Source: Bradyrhizobium sp. 200
GTDB lineage: Bacteria; Pseudomonadota; Alphaproteobacteria; Rhizobiales; Xanthobacteraceae
Assembly: GCF_023100945.1 (NCBI RefSeq)
Contig: NZ_CP064689.1
Location: 5,934,001 to 5,998,000, forward strand
Reading direction: 5' to 3'
Length of the DNA: 64,000 nucleotides
Under the pieces are notes generated by a model. That model had not been told where the DNA came from. It searched no databases and saw only the letters and a list, made by a program, of their open reading frames with translations. Both the position numbers and the translations under genes were made by a program. Each line of letters begins with the position of its first letter. Positions within the stretch are counted from its first letter, which is position 1. This document shows positions 1 to 10,274 of the stretch, one piece after another.

Positions 1-580
1 CAGCGCCGATTTCTGGCGCCGTTTTGCCGCCATCGACAATGTCATCGCCATCAAGATCGCGCCGTTCAACCGCTACCGGACGCTCGATGTGCTGCGCGGG
101 GTGGCGGCTGCCGGCGCGCTCGACCGCGTCGCGCTCTATACCGGCAATGACGATCACATTCTGCTCGACCTCACCCTCCCCTTCGACCTGCGCGACAAGG
201 GCGTCACCACCCGCGCCTACTTCAAGGGCGGCCTGCTCGGGCACTGGTCGGTCTGGACCGCGAGCGCGATCAAGCAGTTCGAGAGGTGCAAGGCGGCACG
301 CGGCAAGGACGCCGTGCCGGCCGATCTCCTGGCGCTCGATGCCCGCGTCACCGATTGCAACAGCGCGTTCTTCGATGTCGCCAATAATTTCCACGGTTGC
401 ATCGCAGGTTGCCATGAAATTCTGCGGCGGCAGGGATTGATGCAGGGCCTCTGGTGCCTCGATCCCACCGAGGGGCTCAGCCCCGGCCAGATGCAACAGA
501 TCGATCGCGTCTGCCGCGAGCACGCCGACCTTTCCGACGACGCCTTCGTGAAAGCGAACTTGCAGAAATGGCTGGCATGA
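1..580 (+). CDS. Dihydrodipicolinate synthase-family protein, C-terminal part
   Basis: The reading frame is open from the left edge and ends in TGA at 578-580, so the N-terminus lies outside the window. About 192 residues are visible. The segment VIAIKIAPFNRYRTLDVLRG resembles the strand of DapA/NAL-type TIM barrels that carries the Schiff-base lysine; this lysine assignment is inferred. The family makes or breaks carbon-carbon bonds next to a carbonyl, with very diverse substrates. The stop overlaps the start of the next gene (ATGA), so the two are probably translationally coupled. That suggests the enzyme acts on what the neighbouring importer brings in. The substrate cannot be told from the sequence. 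Confidence 0.7.
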   Translation, partial: SADFWRRFAAIDNVIAIKIAPFNRYRTLDVLRGVAAAGALDRVALYTGNDDHILLDLTLPFDLRDKGVTTRAYFKGGLLGHWSVWTASAIKQFERCKAARGKDAVPADLLALDARVTDCNSAFFDVANNFHGCIAGCHEILRRQGLMQGLWCLDPTEGLSPGQMQQIDRVCREHADLSDDAFVKANLQKWLA

Positions 581-1353
581 GCGCCGACGAGCCCTTCATC
601 AGCCTGCAGAACGTCCGCAAGGTATATCGTTCCAAGGGCGCGGAATTCCTCGCCGTCTCCGACGTCACCATGGACGTGAAGGAAGGCGAGCTGATTTCGC
701 TGGTCGGCCCGTCCGGCTGCGGCAAGACCACCGTGCTGAAGATCCTGGCCGGGTTGCATGAGGCCGATGGTGGCACCATCAAAATCGGTAATTCGAAAAC
801 ACCATTCGACCCCGCCCGCGATATTGGCATGGTGTTCCAGCAAGCGCTGCTGCTGAAATGGCGAACCATTTTGGACAACGTGCTGCTGCCGGCCGAAATC
901 GTCGGCCTGCCGATGAAAGCTGCAAGGAGCCGCGCCCGCGATCTGCTCAATCTGGTTGGCCTCGCCGGCTACGAGGACAAATATCCGCAGCAATTGTCCG
1001 GCGGCATGCAGCAGCGCACGGCGATTGCGCGCGCGCTCATCCATGACCCAAAGCTGATCCTGATGGACGAGCCATTCGGCGCGCTCGACGCGCTGACCCG
1101 CGAACAGATGAACCTCGAAATGCTGCGGATCTGGCGCGAGAGCGGCAAGACCATCCTGTTCGTGACGCACAGTATTCAGGAAGCCGTCTTCCTCGCCTCG
1201 CATTGCGCCGTGCTGACGGCCGGCCCGGCGCGCATGGCAGAATATTTCCCGATCGAGCTGCCGTTCCCGCGGGACTTGCCGATCAAAACCACCGACGAAT
1301 TCGGCACCTATGCGCGACGGATTTATGCGAGCCTGGGATTGAGTTCGGACTAG
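577..1353 (+). CDS. ABC transporter ATP-binding protein, NitT/TauT (SsuB/TauB) type
   Basis: A complete 258-residue ATPase on the ATGA overlap start. An upstream in-frame ATG at 568 is possible but less favoured. Walker A GPSGCGKT is at residues 44-51, the Q-loop at about 89, signature LSGGMQQR at 140-147, Walker B LILMDEP at 160-166 and the H-loop histidine at 198. Length and the compact C-terminus match the nitrate/sulfonate/taurine importer class. No permease or binding protein follows, so partners must lie to the left or elsewhere. The stop overlaps the stop of the convergent gene at 1350 within CTAG, leaving no terminator space. Confidence 0.9.
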   Translation: MSADEPFISLQNVRKVYRSKGAEFLAVSDVTMDVKEGELISLVGPSGCGKTTVLKILAGLHEADGGTIKIGNSKTPFDPARDIGMVFQQALLLKWRTILDNVLLPAEIVGLPMKAARSRARDLLNLVGLAGYEDKYPQQLSGGMQQRTAIARALIHDPKLILMDEPFGALDALTREQMNLEMLRIWRESGKTILFVTHSIQEAVFLASHCAVLTAGPARMAEYFPIELPFPRDLPIKTTDEFGTYARRIYASLGLSSD

Positions 1354-1778
1354 TTGAGCGCCCAAAGGTAGGCCAGCGTCGCCGCGATCCCGAGGCCCGT
1401 CCTGACCGCGTGCAGCCCTCCCCACTTCACGATCAGTGCGCGTGAGACGGGGCCGGCATCATTTTCATCGATCGCATTGAGCAAATGGTTGGTGGGCATG
1501 ATGCCCCACAGCGTATAGGGCCAGTTGGCGAGAATGAGCACCGCGCCGACGATCCAGCGCCAGTCCTGGGTCAGCCACGCAGCCAACAGACCAAGCACGC
1601 CCGAAATGACCGCACCACTCGCCTGCATCTTGAGGCCGTGCGCATAGCTCGGTTTCCATTGCTTCAGCAGACTCAAATCGTCGAGGCCGAGACGTGCGGG
1701 CTGCTCGGCGATGTTGATGTAGAACGCGGCGCCGGCAAAGGCCGCGGCGACAATCGTCGCAAGCTGTCCTGCAAACAT
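1350..1778 (-). CDS. DUF1772-type small membrane protein
   Basis: 142 residues with four hydrophobic segments: the N-terminus, about 50-70, about 75-95 and the C-terminus. The pattern resembles the DUF1772/anthrone-oxygenase-like family, including an [16 protein letters not shown] stretch before the last helix. Biochemical function in bacteria is unknown. It follows the ABC operon on the same strand by 52 bases and may be its last gene. The family call comes from overall sequence recognition. Confidence 0.7.
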   Translation of the reverse strand: MFAGQLATIVAAAFAGAAFYINIAEQPARLGLDDLSLLKQWKPSYAHGLKMQASGAVISGVLGLLAAWLTQDWRWIVGAVLILANWPYTLWGIMPTNHLLNAIDENDAGPVSRALIVKWGGLHAVRTGLGIAATLAYLWALN

Positions 1779-1830
1779 AACTCACTCCGTCACTGCAGGC
1801 GTTCGCTCGAAAACGCTTTATTATCGGCCG

Positions 1831-2934
1831 CTACTCATACGCCACCGGCCCGGTATCGCGATAGGCCCAGCAACTCTCGCGCGGCAGTGAAACCTGGGTC
1901 TCGACTCCCACCTGATGCCGGGCCGCGGTGCCGAGTTCAACCACCTCCAGCCGCCGGCCGAACAGTTCGATGCCGTAGGCCGTCTGCGTGCCCTGATAGC
2001 GGCGGTCGAGGACGCGGGCGGGAAAGATGTTGGCGCCGTTATGCTGGCCGATCGAGATGTTTTCCGGCCGCAGCGCAATGCGCACCTTCTCGTCCGGGCC
2101 GAGCGAGTGCAGCAGCGCCACCTCGCCCCGCCGTCCCTCCCCGAAATCGACCGTGCCGAATTGGCCGTTGCGCGACACCAGCGTGCCGGCAAGCTCGTTG
2201 GTCGCGCCGGTGAAATTGGCGACGAACAGGTCTGCGGGACGGTTATAGATCGCATCCGGCGTATCCATCTGCAGCAATTTGCCGTCGCGCATCACGCCGA
2301 TGCGGTCGCCAAGCACGACGGCTTCGGCCTGGTCATGGGTAACATACAGCGCAGTCATCCCGGTCTGCTTGAGGATCACGCGCAGATCGTCGCGCAGCCG
2401 CAGGCGCAGTTTTGCATCGAGGTTCGACAAGGGCTCGTCGAGCAGCAGCAATTGCGGCCGGTAGACGATGCTGCGCGCCAGCGCCACGCGCTGCATCTGG
2501 CCGCCCGACAATGCCACCACCGGCCGTTCGGCGTATTCCGATAGCCCGACCAGTTCGAGCGCCTCGTCGACCTTGCGGCGGGCGTCGCTGCGGGAAAGTT
2601 TCCGGTGCTTGAGCGGATAGACCACGTTCTGCCGCACCGTCATATGCGGCCATACCGCATAGGACTGAAACACCATGCCGAGATTGCGCAGGCGCGGCGG
2701 CACCAAAACGCCACGTTCGGGTGACGACACAACCTTGCCGGCGATGCTGATTTCACCCGATGTCGGGTGCTCCAGCCCGGCGACGCAGCGCAGTGTCGTG
2801 GTCTTGCCGCAGCCGGAGGGGCCGAGCAGGACCACGATCCCTCCGGCCGGCACGGCAAAACTGACGCCATCGATCGCCGGCCGGCCGATCGCAAACTGCT
2901 TGCGCAGGTCGGTGACTTCGAGGGTTGCCGTCAT
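1831..2934 (-). CDS. ABC transporter ATP-binding protein, PotA/FbpC-like
   Basis: 367 residues. Walker A GPSGCGKT at 38-45, Q-loop about 90, signature LSGGQMQR at 142-149, Walker B LLLLDEP at 162-168, H-loop H200. A C-terminal extension of about 130 residues containing RPENI is typical of TOBE domains in iron(III), spermidine/putrescine and 2-aminoethylphosphonate importers. It is the third gene of an operon with the permease at 4020-5783 and the frameshifted binding protein. Substrate is uncertain: Fe(III), polyamine or phosphonate are the family options. Confidence 0.88.
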   Translation of the reverse strand: MTATLEVTDLRKQFAIGRPAIDGVSFAVPAGGIVVLLGPSGCGKTTTLRCVAGLEHPTSGEISIAGKVVSSPERGVLVPPRLRNLGMVFQSYAVWPHMTVRQNVVYPLKHRKLSRSDARRKVDEALELVGLSEYAERPVVALSGGQMQRVALARSIVYRPQLLLLDEPLSNLDAKLRLRLRDDLRVILKQTGMTALYVTHDQAEAVVLGDRIGVMRDGKLLQMDTPDAIYNRPADLFVANFTGATNELAGTLVSRNGQFGTVDFGEGRRGEVALLHSLGPDEKVRIALRPENISIGQHNGANIFPARVLDRRYQGTQTAYGIELFGRRLEVVELGTAARHQVGVETQVSLPRESCWAYRDTGPVAYE

Positions 2935-2962
2935 CGGTTCGATAATTTCCCGGATGCGACGA

Positions 2963-3996
2963 TCATTGCCCGTACCCGTAGGTCTTGTTCCAATCGGCGA
3001 TCCACGCCGCTTGCAGCTTCACATACTGATCGAACTTGGGGAACCAGACCTTGACCACTTTGGGATCGAAGCCCTCCGGATAGGCGGGCGGCACCTTCAG
3101 TGACGTGAGGTTGCCGAGTTCCTTGATCATGAATGTCTGGCCTTCCTTCGACAGGCACCAGTTCAGAAACAGTTTTGCGGCATTAGGATGCGCGGCGGTC
3201 TTCGGAATGCCGGAGGCATAGGGATTGACCGGCGCGCCTTCCGGCGGAAAGAAGATCTGGATCGGCGCGCCGTCCTTCTGCTTCGGATAGATCGCATTGT
3301 AGAGCAAAGGCCCCATCGCGATTTCGCCGCGCACCAGCGAATCCGACATCGGCGCGCCCGATGGATAGAGCACCGGGCGGGTCGCCGCCTGCTTGGCCCA
3401 ATAATCCTCGCCAAGCACCTGGCGCTCGAACATGATCCGGGTCCAGGTGGTGCCGCCCGACGGACCGATCACCTGCCCGGTTAATTTGATGTATTCGGGC
3501 TTGGTGAGGTCCATCCAGGTCTTCGGCGGGTTCTTCACCAGCTCGGTGTTGTAGGCGATCGACCACACCAGCGTGGCGCGCGGCCAGAGCTGAGGGGCGA
3601 CCTGCGCGTCGGGATTGTAGTCGGCCGCATTCGGCGGCGCGTAATCCTGGAACATGTCCGCCAGCGGCTGCATCAGCGCGCGGTCGGAATGATCGACCCG
3701 TCGGCGATCAACTTTCCGGCTGCGGCTTCGGTCTTCACGCGGGTGATGAGCTGGCCGCCCGGCGCGCGCACCATCTCGATCTTGATTTCAGGGAAACGCT
3801 TGTTGAACGCCTTGATGACCTGCTGCTCGACCTCGGCGAAATTCGCGGTGTAGTACACCAGCTTGCCCTCGGCCTTCGCCGCCGCGATCAATTCGGGCGA
3901 ACCGAACTCCTGTGCCTGCGCCGCCGCGCTCCACGTCAGCGCAAGACCGGCGATGCCGGCGGTTGCGATAAGGTTGGTGAAGATCCTTCCAGTCAT
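2963..3996 (-). pseudogene. ABC extracellular solute-binding protein, family 1, frameshifted
   Basis: Two frames together make one binding protein of about 344 residues. The first, from ATG at 3996, has a signal peptide ending near SAAAQA and the mature N-terminus up to TEAAAGKLIAD, then runs out of frame to TGA at 3673-3675. The second, 2963-3673, carries the rest (MQPLADMFQDYAPP onward). The frame changes near 3690-3700: translating with one extra base gives a smooth continuation reading VDHSDRAL into MQPL. The stop and the ATG of the second part overlap as TGATG, so reinitiation could yield two pieces, but a true lesion or a sequence error is more likely. Permease and ATPase flank it, matching the AfuA/FbpA-type order. 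Confidence 0.8.
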
Positions 3997-4019
3997 AGCC
4001 AATCCTCCCCTTCGTCTTG

Positions 4020-5783
4020 TTATCCGGTTCGGGCGACACTGTCCGGCGCCGCACCGCGCGACAGCCAATTGGCGCCGCCGATGAGAACGCCGAGCAGAAC
4101 CGTCTGCACCAGGCTGAACGCGGCGGTCTTTCCAAGGTTTCCGCCTTCGTAATAGTCGAGCAACAGCACCGACATCACCATGGTGTTGCTGGTGTAGAGG
4201 AACAGCGACGAGCCGAGTTCGCGAATCGCCAGCACGAACAACAGCGTCATCGAGGCGATCACGCCCGGCCGCGCCAGAGGCAGCACGATCGTCCTGATGG
4301 TGCCGAGCACACCCTTGCCGCAGACCCAGGCCGCTTCCTCGAGTTCGCGATGAATCTGCAGGAACGAGGTCGACAACGACTTGACCGTATCCGGCATGAA
4401 GCGCGCGATGAACGCCAGCGCCAGAATCCAGATCGTGCCGTAGAGACCGCCCGGAATGCCGATCCATGCCCAGAGATAGGCGACGCCGACCACGAGGCCG
4501 GGGATCGCGACCGGCAAGGTCGAAATCACGTCGATCCAGCGCCGGCCCGTTACCTGGGTGCGGTGAATGGTATAGCCGATGGCGAAGGCGAGCGCGCCGC
4601 CGACCACGGCGGTGATCATCCCGACCTCGACCGCGTTGTAGATCGAGCGCATGGTCAGCGGATTGTCGAAGATGCTGTAGAAATGCATCAGGGAATACTG
4701 CCTGGCATCAAACAGGCTACTGACGTCGCGGATGAACATGAACTTGCGGAACGCCGCGACGATAAGCGCGAGCAACGGCAGCACCACGACGATCACGAGA
4801 TAGACGATGCCGAGACCGAAGGTGAACCAGCGCCAGCGCCCGAGATCGAGGCTGCGCGGACGGAACGCCTTGCCGGCGACAGTGGTGTAGCTGCGCCCGC
4901 TCAGCACCTTCTGCTGCAGGAACACGAGCAGGCCGGTAACCACCATCAGGATGATCGCGACCGCGGCGGCCGTATTGTAAAGCGGCGGCGACCAGTTGGT
5001 GAGTTTGAATATGTAGGTGGTCAGCACGGCAAGGTTGGTTGGTGCGCCGAGCACCGCCGGAATGCCGTAGATGCCGAGCATGACGATGAACGACAGCAGC
5101 ATGCCCGAGACGATTGCCGGCATGATCAGCGGAAATGTCACCGTGAACAGCGTCGCGAAGGCACTGGCGCCGGAAATCTCGGCAGCCTCCTCCAGGCTCG
5201 GATCCATGTTGCGCAGCGCCGAGGCGGTGAACATGTAGACATAGGGCGCGTAGTAGATGCCGAACACGAACACCAGGCCCCACATCGAATAGAAATCGAC
5301 GCGCCAGTCCAGCCCCACCCATTTGAACATGGTGTTGATCAGGCCGGTCTTCGGCGAGCCCAGAATGGCCCATGCGACACCCGCGACCAGCGGCGGCGCG
5401 AATAACGGCAGGATGCTGGCGGCCGCGATGAATCCCTTGAACGGCGTATTGGTGCGGACGACGATCCAGGAAAACAGCAAGCCGACCGCGACTGCGATCA
5501 GCGTGCCGCCGCCACATGCAATCAACGTATTGGCCAGCGCCTCCGCGACATTCGGATTCGCCAGCACGGTGAGAAAGTTCGTGACCGAGAGCTGACTGAG
5601 CGAGATGCCGTCCACCACCGGATTAGTGTCGGTAAGCGCGCCGAGCAGCAGCATCAGGATAGGGTAGATGACGAGAAAGCCGAGGATCGCGAGCAGGAGC
5701 AAAACCCACAAGCCTGCCCATACGTGCCGCCCCTCACTGGCGCTACGCATGACTTCGCTGCGCCGGCTCACCTGTCCGTTCAA
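4020..5783 (-). CDS. ABC transporter permease with two fused transmembrane halves (AfuB/FbpB-like)
   Basis: About 587 residues with roughly twelve hydrophobic helices in two repeats, each with an EAA-type cytoplasmic loop (LEEAAEISGA in the first half, LEEAAWVCGK in the second). This is the arrangement of iron(III)/aminoethylphosphonate permeases. The start is chosen as TTG at 5783 because a purine-rich GAGGGGAAG lies just upstream. An ATG at 5750 is the alternative, and the longer open frame to 5948 looks like upstream extension. It is the first gene of the operon and diverges from the MFS gene across 247 bases. Confidence 0.87.
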   Translation of the reverse strand: MNGQVSRRSEVMRSASEGRHVWAGLWVLLLLAILGFLVIYPILMLLLGALTDTNPVVDGISLSQLSVTNFLTVLANPNVAEALANTLIACGGGTLIAVAVGLLFSWIVVRTNTPFKGFIAAASILPLFAPPLVAGVAWAILGSPKTGLINTMFKWVGLDWRVDFYSMWGLVFVFGIYYAPYVYMFTASALRNMDPSLEEAAEISGASAFATLFTVTFPLIMPAIVSGMLLSFIVMLGIYGIPAVLGAPTNLAVLTTYIFKLTNWSPPLYNTAAAVAIILMVVTGLLVFLQQKVLSGRSYTTVAGKAFRPRSLDLGRWRWFTFGLGIVYLVIVVVLPLLALIVAAFRKFMFIRDVSSLFDARQYSLMHFYSIFDNPLTMRSIYNAVEVGMITAVVGGALAFAIGYTIHRTQVTGRRWIDVISTLPVAIPGLVVGVAYLWAWIGIPGGLYGTIWILALAFIARFMPDTVKSLSTSFLQIHRELEEAAWVCGKGVLGTIRTIVLPLARPGVIASMTLLFVLAIRELGSSLFLYTSNTMVMSVLLLDYYEGGNLGKTAAFSLVQTVLLGVLIGGANWLSRGAAPDSVARTG

Positions 5784-6030
5784 CGCGCTTCCCCTCGCCG
5801 GTAACCGTCTTTTTATGGAATTGCGGTCGCGGTGCGCGGAAAGCCTAGTCGACTGCGCGGCGGGCGGAAAGGTATCCGAAAGTTGGCGCGCGGATATGGC
5901 GCGGTGCGCTTTTCCCAACGCACAACCGCCCCTTCGCATATGCATCATGCAACGGCGCGCCTGTGGCTCGTGCCGGGTCCGTAGTACACGCCGCTGTGGG
6001 CGCGACCGCCCCGGCGTGGAGCCCTAAAGA

Positions 6031-7422
6031 ATGTCCGCAGATACAACCGCAAAGCCATCAGCCACAACCATGGATGGCCTGCCGCCGGAACTCCGACGCT
6101 GGGCGGTCGCGGCGATCTTTACCGCACTGGCGATGGCCTCGCTGGATACGGCGATCGCCAATGTTGCCCTGCCCGCCATCGCCGCCGATCTCCATGTCAG
6201 CCCCGCCGACGTGGTCTGGGTGGTCAACATCTACCAGATCGCGCTGGTTGCGACGCTGCTGCCGCTCGGTGCACTCGGCGAAATCGTCGGCCATCAGCGG
6301 ATCTATCTCGGTGGCCTGTTGCTGTTCACGCTGGCATCGCTCGGCTGCGCCTTCGCATGGTCGCTGCCCAGCCTGACTGCGGCGCGGGCGCTGCAGGGGT
6401 TAGGCGCCAGTGGCATCATGGCCGTGAACGCGGCGCTGGTCCGTTTCGTCTACCCGACCCACATGCTGGGCCGCGGCTTCGGCCACAACGCGTTGGTGGT
6501 CGGAACGGCGTTCACGTTCGGCCCGACGATTGCTTCCGCGATCCTGGCGATCGGAACATGGCCGTGGCTGTTCGCAATCAACATCCCCTTCGGCGTGATC
6601 GCGATCTGGATCGGATTGAAGACCTTGCCGAAAACGCCGCGCGCGAAGCACGCGTTCGATTTTGCGAGCGCGGCGCTGACCGCAAGCTGCCTCGGGCTCT
6701 TCATCATCGGAATAGGCAGCGCGGCGCATCAGGCGCCTCCTGCCCTGGTTGGGCTGGAGCTTGGCGCTGCATTGGTGCTCGGCTGGATGATGACCCGCAG
6801 AGATGCGAACCATCCCGCGCCGATGCTGCCGATCGATCTGTTTCGACGGCCGATGTTCGCTCTGTCGGCGGCCACGTCGGTCTGTTCATTTGCGGTGCAG
6901 GGACTGGCCTTCGTCTCGCTGCCCTTCTACTTCGAGGACGTGCTGCACCGGTCTCAGGTCGAGACCGGCTTCTTCATGACGCCCTGGCCGCTGGTGGTGG
7001 CAATCATGGCGCCGATCGGGGGCCGGCTCTCCGATCGCTATCCGGTCGGCATCCTCGGCGGTATCGGTCTGGTGCTGCTCGGCATCGGCATGGCGCTGTT
7101 GGCGATGCTGCCGCCGGACCCCGGCATTGCTGACATCGTCTGGCGTACGGTGGTTTGCGGGATAGGCTTCGGTTTCTTTCAAACGCCCAATTTGCGGGCG
7201 CTGATGTCGAGCGCGCCGCCGCACCGCAGCGGGAGCGCGAGCAGCATCGTCGCCACCGCCCGCCTGACCGGGCAAACTCTGGGCGCTGCGCTCGCGGCCC
7301 TGTGCTTTGCTCTCGCCGGCCACGACGGCGCGACGGTAGCGCTGATGCTCGGTGCCGGGTTCGCCGCGCTCGGAAGCCTGATGAGTTTCTTGCGCCTGAC
7401 GGTGAATGCAGAGCGGACATGA
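6031..7422 (+). CDS. MFS transporter, DHA2 (EmrB/QacA) type
   Basis: 463 residues, mostly hydrophobic, consistent with 14 transmembrane segments. LDTAIANVALPAIAADL in the first helix is the typical motif of drug:H+ antiporter family 2, and the segment GALGEIVGHQRIYLGG corresponds to the conserved loop 2-3. It is single-gene, divergent from the iron-type importer. Role as an exporter of a toxic or waste compound is inferred from the family; the substrate is unknown. Confidence 0.87.
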   Translation: MSADTTAKPSATTMDGLPPELRRWAVAAIFTALAMASLDTAIANVALPAIAADLHVSPADVVWVVNIYQIALVATLLPLGALGEIVGHQRIYLGGLLLFTLASLGCAFAWSLPSLTAARALQGLGASGIMAVNAALVRFVYPTHMLGRGFGHNALVVGTAFTFGPTIASAILAIGTWPWLFAINIPFGVIAIWIGLKTLPKTPRAKHAFDFASAALTASCLGLFIIGIGSAAHQAPPALVGLELGAALVLGWMMTRRDANHPAPMLPIDLFRRPMFALSAATSVCSFAVQGLAFVSLPFYFEDVLHRSQVETGFFMTPWPLVVAIMAPIGGRLSDRYPVGILGGIGLVLLGIGMALLAMLPPDPGIADIVWRTVVCGIGFGFFQTPNLRALMSSAPPHRSGSASSIVATARLTGQTLGAALAALCFALAGHDGATVALMLGAGFAALGSLMSFLRLTVNAERT

Positions 7423-7575
7423 CTGGCATGCCGGCACCGCAATGCCCGTAACACCGGCGGATCAAATTTCTTCCGGCTCGTAAACACGCTTTTTCTTGAT
7501 TTGAACTATTCCAAGTTGCAGGCCACGATCCCGCGCGCAGCTCACTCGGTGGATTGAGCTAACAGGGGATAAGCG

Positions 7576-8025
7576 ATGGCAAACCTCACAATCAACGGCA
7601 AATCAATCAGCGTGGACGTCGAGGACGACACACCGCTGCTTTGGGCAATCCGGGAGAATGTCGGGCTGACCGGCACCAAATATGGATGCGGCATCGCACT
7701 ATGCGGCGCCTGCACCGTGCATGTCGACGGGGTCGCGATGCGCTCCTGCGGCATGACGGTCAGCGAAGCGGTCGGCAAGCAGATCACCACGATCGAGGGA
7801 CTCGCCAGCAATGGCGCGCTGCACAAGGTGCAGCAGGCCTGGGTGGCCAACGACGTGCCGCAATGCGGTTATTGCCAGAGCGGCATGATCATGGCGGTCG
7901 CGGCCCTTCTCAAGGAGAAGCCGAAACCGACCGACCAGGACATCGACGAGGCCATTACCAATATCTGCCGATGCGGGACCTTCCAGCAGGTTCGCGAGGC
8001 GATCCACAACGCCGCGAACGCTTGA
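7576..8025 (+). CDS. [2Fe-2S] subunit of a xanthine-oxidase-family molybdenum hydroxylase (IorA-like)
   Basis: 149 residues. Plant-type [2Fe-2S] cysteines at 38, 43, 46 and 58 and a second cluster with cysteines at 97, 100, 131 and 133 are all present. No signal peptide is visible, so it would be folded in the cytoplasm and could be carried by the Tat signal of the large subunit encoded 10 bases downstream. It passes electrons from the molybdenum site to a cytochrome. The pair resembles isoquinoline 1-oxidoreductase and aldehyde oxidases; the substrate is unknown. It heads a run of genes that continues into the sox cluster. Confidence 0.92.
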   Translation: MANLTINGKSISVDVEDDTPLLWAIRENVGLTGTKYGCGIALCGACTVHVDGVAMRSCGMTVSEAVGKQITTIEGLASNGALHKVQQAWVANDVPQCGYCQSGMIMAVAALLKEKPKPTDQDIDEAITNICRCGTFQQVREAIHNAANA

Positions 8026-8035
8026 GGGGGATGCC

Positions 8036-10222
8036 ATGAACAAGCACGTCATGCCCAAGCTCAATCGCCGCACCTTCGTGATCGGCACGGCTGCCGCCGG
8101 CGCCGGTCTCGCGATCGGCCTCGATATTCCCTTTGGCGGGCCGACCGTGGTCCGTGCCGCCGACGGCTCCCCCGAGGTCAATGTCTGGGTGGTGATCCGC
8201 CCCGACAATACGACCGTGATTCGCATCGCCCGCTCGGAGATGGGTCAGGGCACGCTCACCGGCCTCGCCCAACTCGTCGCCGAGGAACTCGAATGCGACT
8301 GGTCGAAGGTCGTCACCGAATATCCGACGCCGGGTAAAAGTGTCGCACGCAAGCGCGCCTGGGGCGATTTCTCCACCGGCGGCAGCCGCGGCATTCGCTC
8401 CAGCCAGGACTACGTCCGCAAGGGCGGCGCCACCGCGCGCGTGATGCTGGTGCATGCCGCCGCGAACGAATGGAAAGTGCCGGCCTCGGAATGCACCGCG
8501 GCCAACAGCATCATCACCCACACGCCGTCGGGCAAAACCACGACCTATGGCAAGGTGGTGGAAGCCGCGGCGAAGCTCGAGCCTCCGGCGGACGTCAAGC
8601 TGAAGGATCCCAAGGACTGGAAGATCGCCGGCAAGGGCGTGAAGCGGCTCGACACCGTCGACAAGACAACGGGCGCGATGATCTACGGCGCCGACGTCAA
8701 GCTGCCGGGCATGCTCAACGCTGCGATCAAGGACTGCCCGGTCTTCGGCGGCAAGCTGAAGAGCTATGATGAAGCCAAAGTCATGGGCATGAAGGGCGTC
8801 AAAAAGGTGGTGCGCGTCAGCGACAGCACCGTCGCCGTCGTCGCCGATACCTGGTGGCACGCCAAGACCGCGCTCGATGCGCTGCCGATCGTCTGGGATG
8901 AAGGCGAGAACGCAAAAGTCTCCAGCGAGTCGATCTCAAAGTGGCTGGCTGAAGGTCTCGACAATGCGCAGCCCGCTTATGTCGGCAACCAGAACGGCGA
9001 CGCCAAGGCAGCGATTGCCTCTGCCACCAAGAAGGTCGAGGCGGTCTACAACTATCCCTACCAGAACCACGCCACCATGGAGCCGATGAACGCCACGGCG
9101 CTCTATACATCGGACAAATGCGAGGTTTGGTGCGGCACGCAGAACGGCGAAGCGGCGTTCGCCGCCGCCATGGAAGCGTCGGGGCTGCCGGCTGAAAAAT
9201 GCGAGGTGCACAAGCTCATCCTCGGCGGTGGCTTCGGCCGCCGCGGCATGACCGACTATGTCCGGCAGGCGGTTCTCATCGCCAAGCAGATGCCAGGCAC
9301 GCCGGTCAAGCTGTTGTGGTCGCGCGAAGAGGACATGGCGCAAGGCAAGTTTCATCCGGTCACACAATGCAAAATGACCGGGGCCTTCGATGCCGATAAC
9401 AATCTCACGGCGTTGCACGTCAGATTGTCCGGCCAATCGATCCTGTTCTCGGTGCGACCGGCGGCACTGGTGAACGGTATGGATACGGCCGCGTTCCAGG
9501 GCCTCAGTCCTTCCGGCGACGCGGCGATCGGCTACTCCGTGCCGAATCTGCTGGTCGAGCATTCCATGCGCAACCCGCACGTCCCGCCCGGCTTCTGGCG
9601 CGGCGTCAACGTCAATCAGAATGCGATCTATATGGAATGCTTCATGGATGAACTGGCGCAGTCGGTCGGCCAGGATCCGGTGGAATTCCGTCGCAAGCTG
9701 ATGAGCAAGCATCCAAAGCATCTCGCCGTGCTCAATGCCGTGGCCGACAAGATCGGCTGGGGCAAGCCCGCGCCGCAAGGCGTCTATCGCGGGATTGCGC
9801 AGGTGATGGGCTATGGCAGCTATGTCGCGGGTGCCGCCGAAATCTCCGTCACCGAGGGCAGCAAGATCAAGGTGCATCGCATCGTCGCCTCCACCGATCC
9901 GGGTTACGTCGTCAACCCGGCACAGGTCGAGCGGCAGATCGCAGGCTCCTTTGTCTATGGCCTGTCCGCCTTGTTCTATGGCGGCTGCACGGTGAAGGAC
10001 GGCAAGATCGAGCAGACCAATTTCGACACCTACAACTCGATGCGCATCGCAGAGATGCCGAAGGTGGAATGCGTAATGGTGCCGAGCGGCGGCTTCTGGG
10101 GCGGCGTCGGCGAGCCAACCATCGGCGTCGCCGCGCCCGCGGTGCTCAACGCCTACTTCGCTGCAACCGGCAAACGCATCCGTTCGATCCCGCTGCGGGA
10201 TCAGAACATCACGTTCGCCTGA
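8036..10222 (+). CDS. Molybdopterin-binding large subunit, isoquinoline 1-oxidoreductase/aldehyde dehydrogenase type (IorB-like)
   Basis: 728 residues preceded by GAGGGGG five bases before ATG. The N-terminus carries a twin-arginine signal (NRRTFVIGTAAAGAGLAIGL), so the complex probably works in the periplasm. Motifs such as RSEMGQGTLTGLAQLVAEEL, GGGFGRRG and GFWRGVNVNQNAIYMECFMD are those of the IorB branch of xanthine-oxidase-family enzymes. A separate [2Fe-2S] subunit precedes it and a 98-residue cytochrome c follows, a plausible electron acceptor. The substrate cannot be assigned; N-heterocycles or aldehydes are the family norm. Confidence 0.92.
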   Translation: MNKHVMPKLNRRTFVIGTAAAGAGLAIGLDIPFGGPTVVRAADGSPEVNVWVVIRPDNTTVIRIARSEMGQGTLTGLAQLVAEELECDWSKVVTEYPTPGKSVARKRAWGDFSTGGSRGIRSSQDYVRKGGATARVMLVHAAANEWKVPASECTAANSIITHTPSGKTTTYGKVVEAAAKLEPPADVKLKDPKDWKIAGKGVKRLDTVDKTTGAMIYGADVKLPGMLNAAIKDCPVFGGKLKSYDEAKVMGMKGVKKVVRVSDSTVAVVADTWWHAKTALDALPIVWDEGENAKVSSESISKWLAEGLDNAQPAYVGNQNGDAKAAIASATKKVEAVYNYPYQNHATMEPMNATALYTSDKCEVWCGTQNGEAAFAAAMEASGLPAEKCEVHKLILGGGFGRRGMTDYVRQAVLIAKQMPGTPVKLLWSREEDMAQGKFHPVTQCKMTGAFDADNNLTALHVRLSGQSILFSVRPAALVNGMDTAAFQGLSPSGDAAIGYSVPNLLVEHSMRNPHVPPGFWRGVNVNQNAIYMECFMDELAQSVGQDPVEFRRKLMSKHPKHLAVLNAVADKIGWGKPAPQGVYRGIAQVMGYGSYVAGAAEISVTEGSKIKVHRIVASTDPGYVVNPAQVERQIAGSFVYGLSALFYGGCTVKDGKIEQTNFDTYNSMRIAEMPKVECVMVPSGGFWGGVGEPTIGVAAPAVLNAYFAATGKRIRSIPLRDQNITFA

Positions 10223-10274
10223 CAACGGCCAGCGGCGGCTTCGAGCTGCCGCTCCACCATCGGGAGATCGGCTG

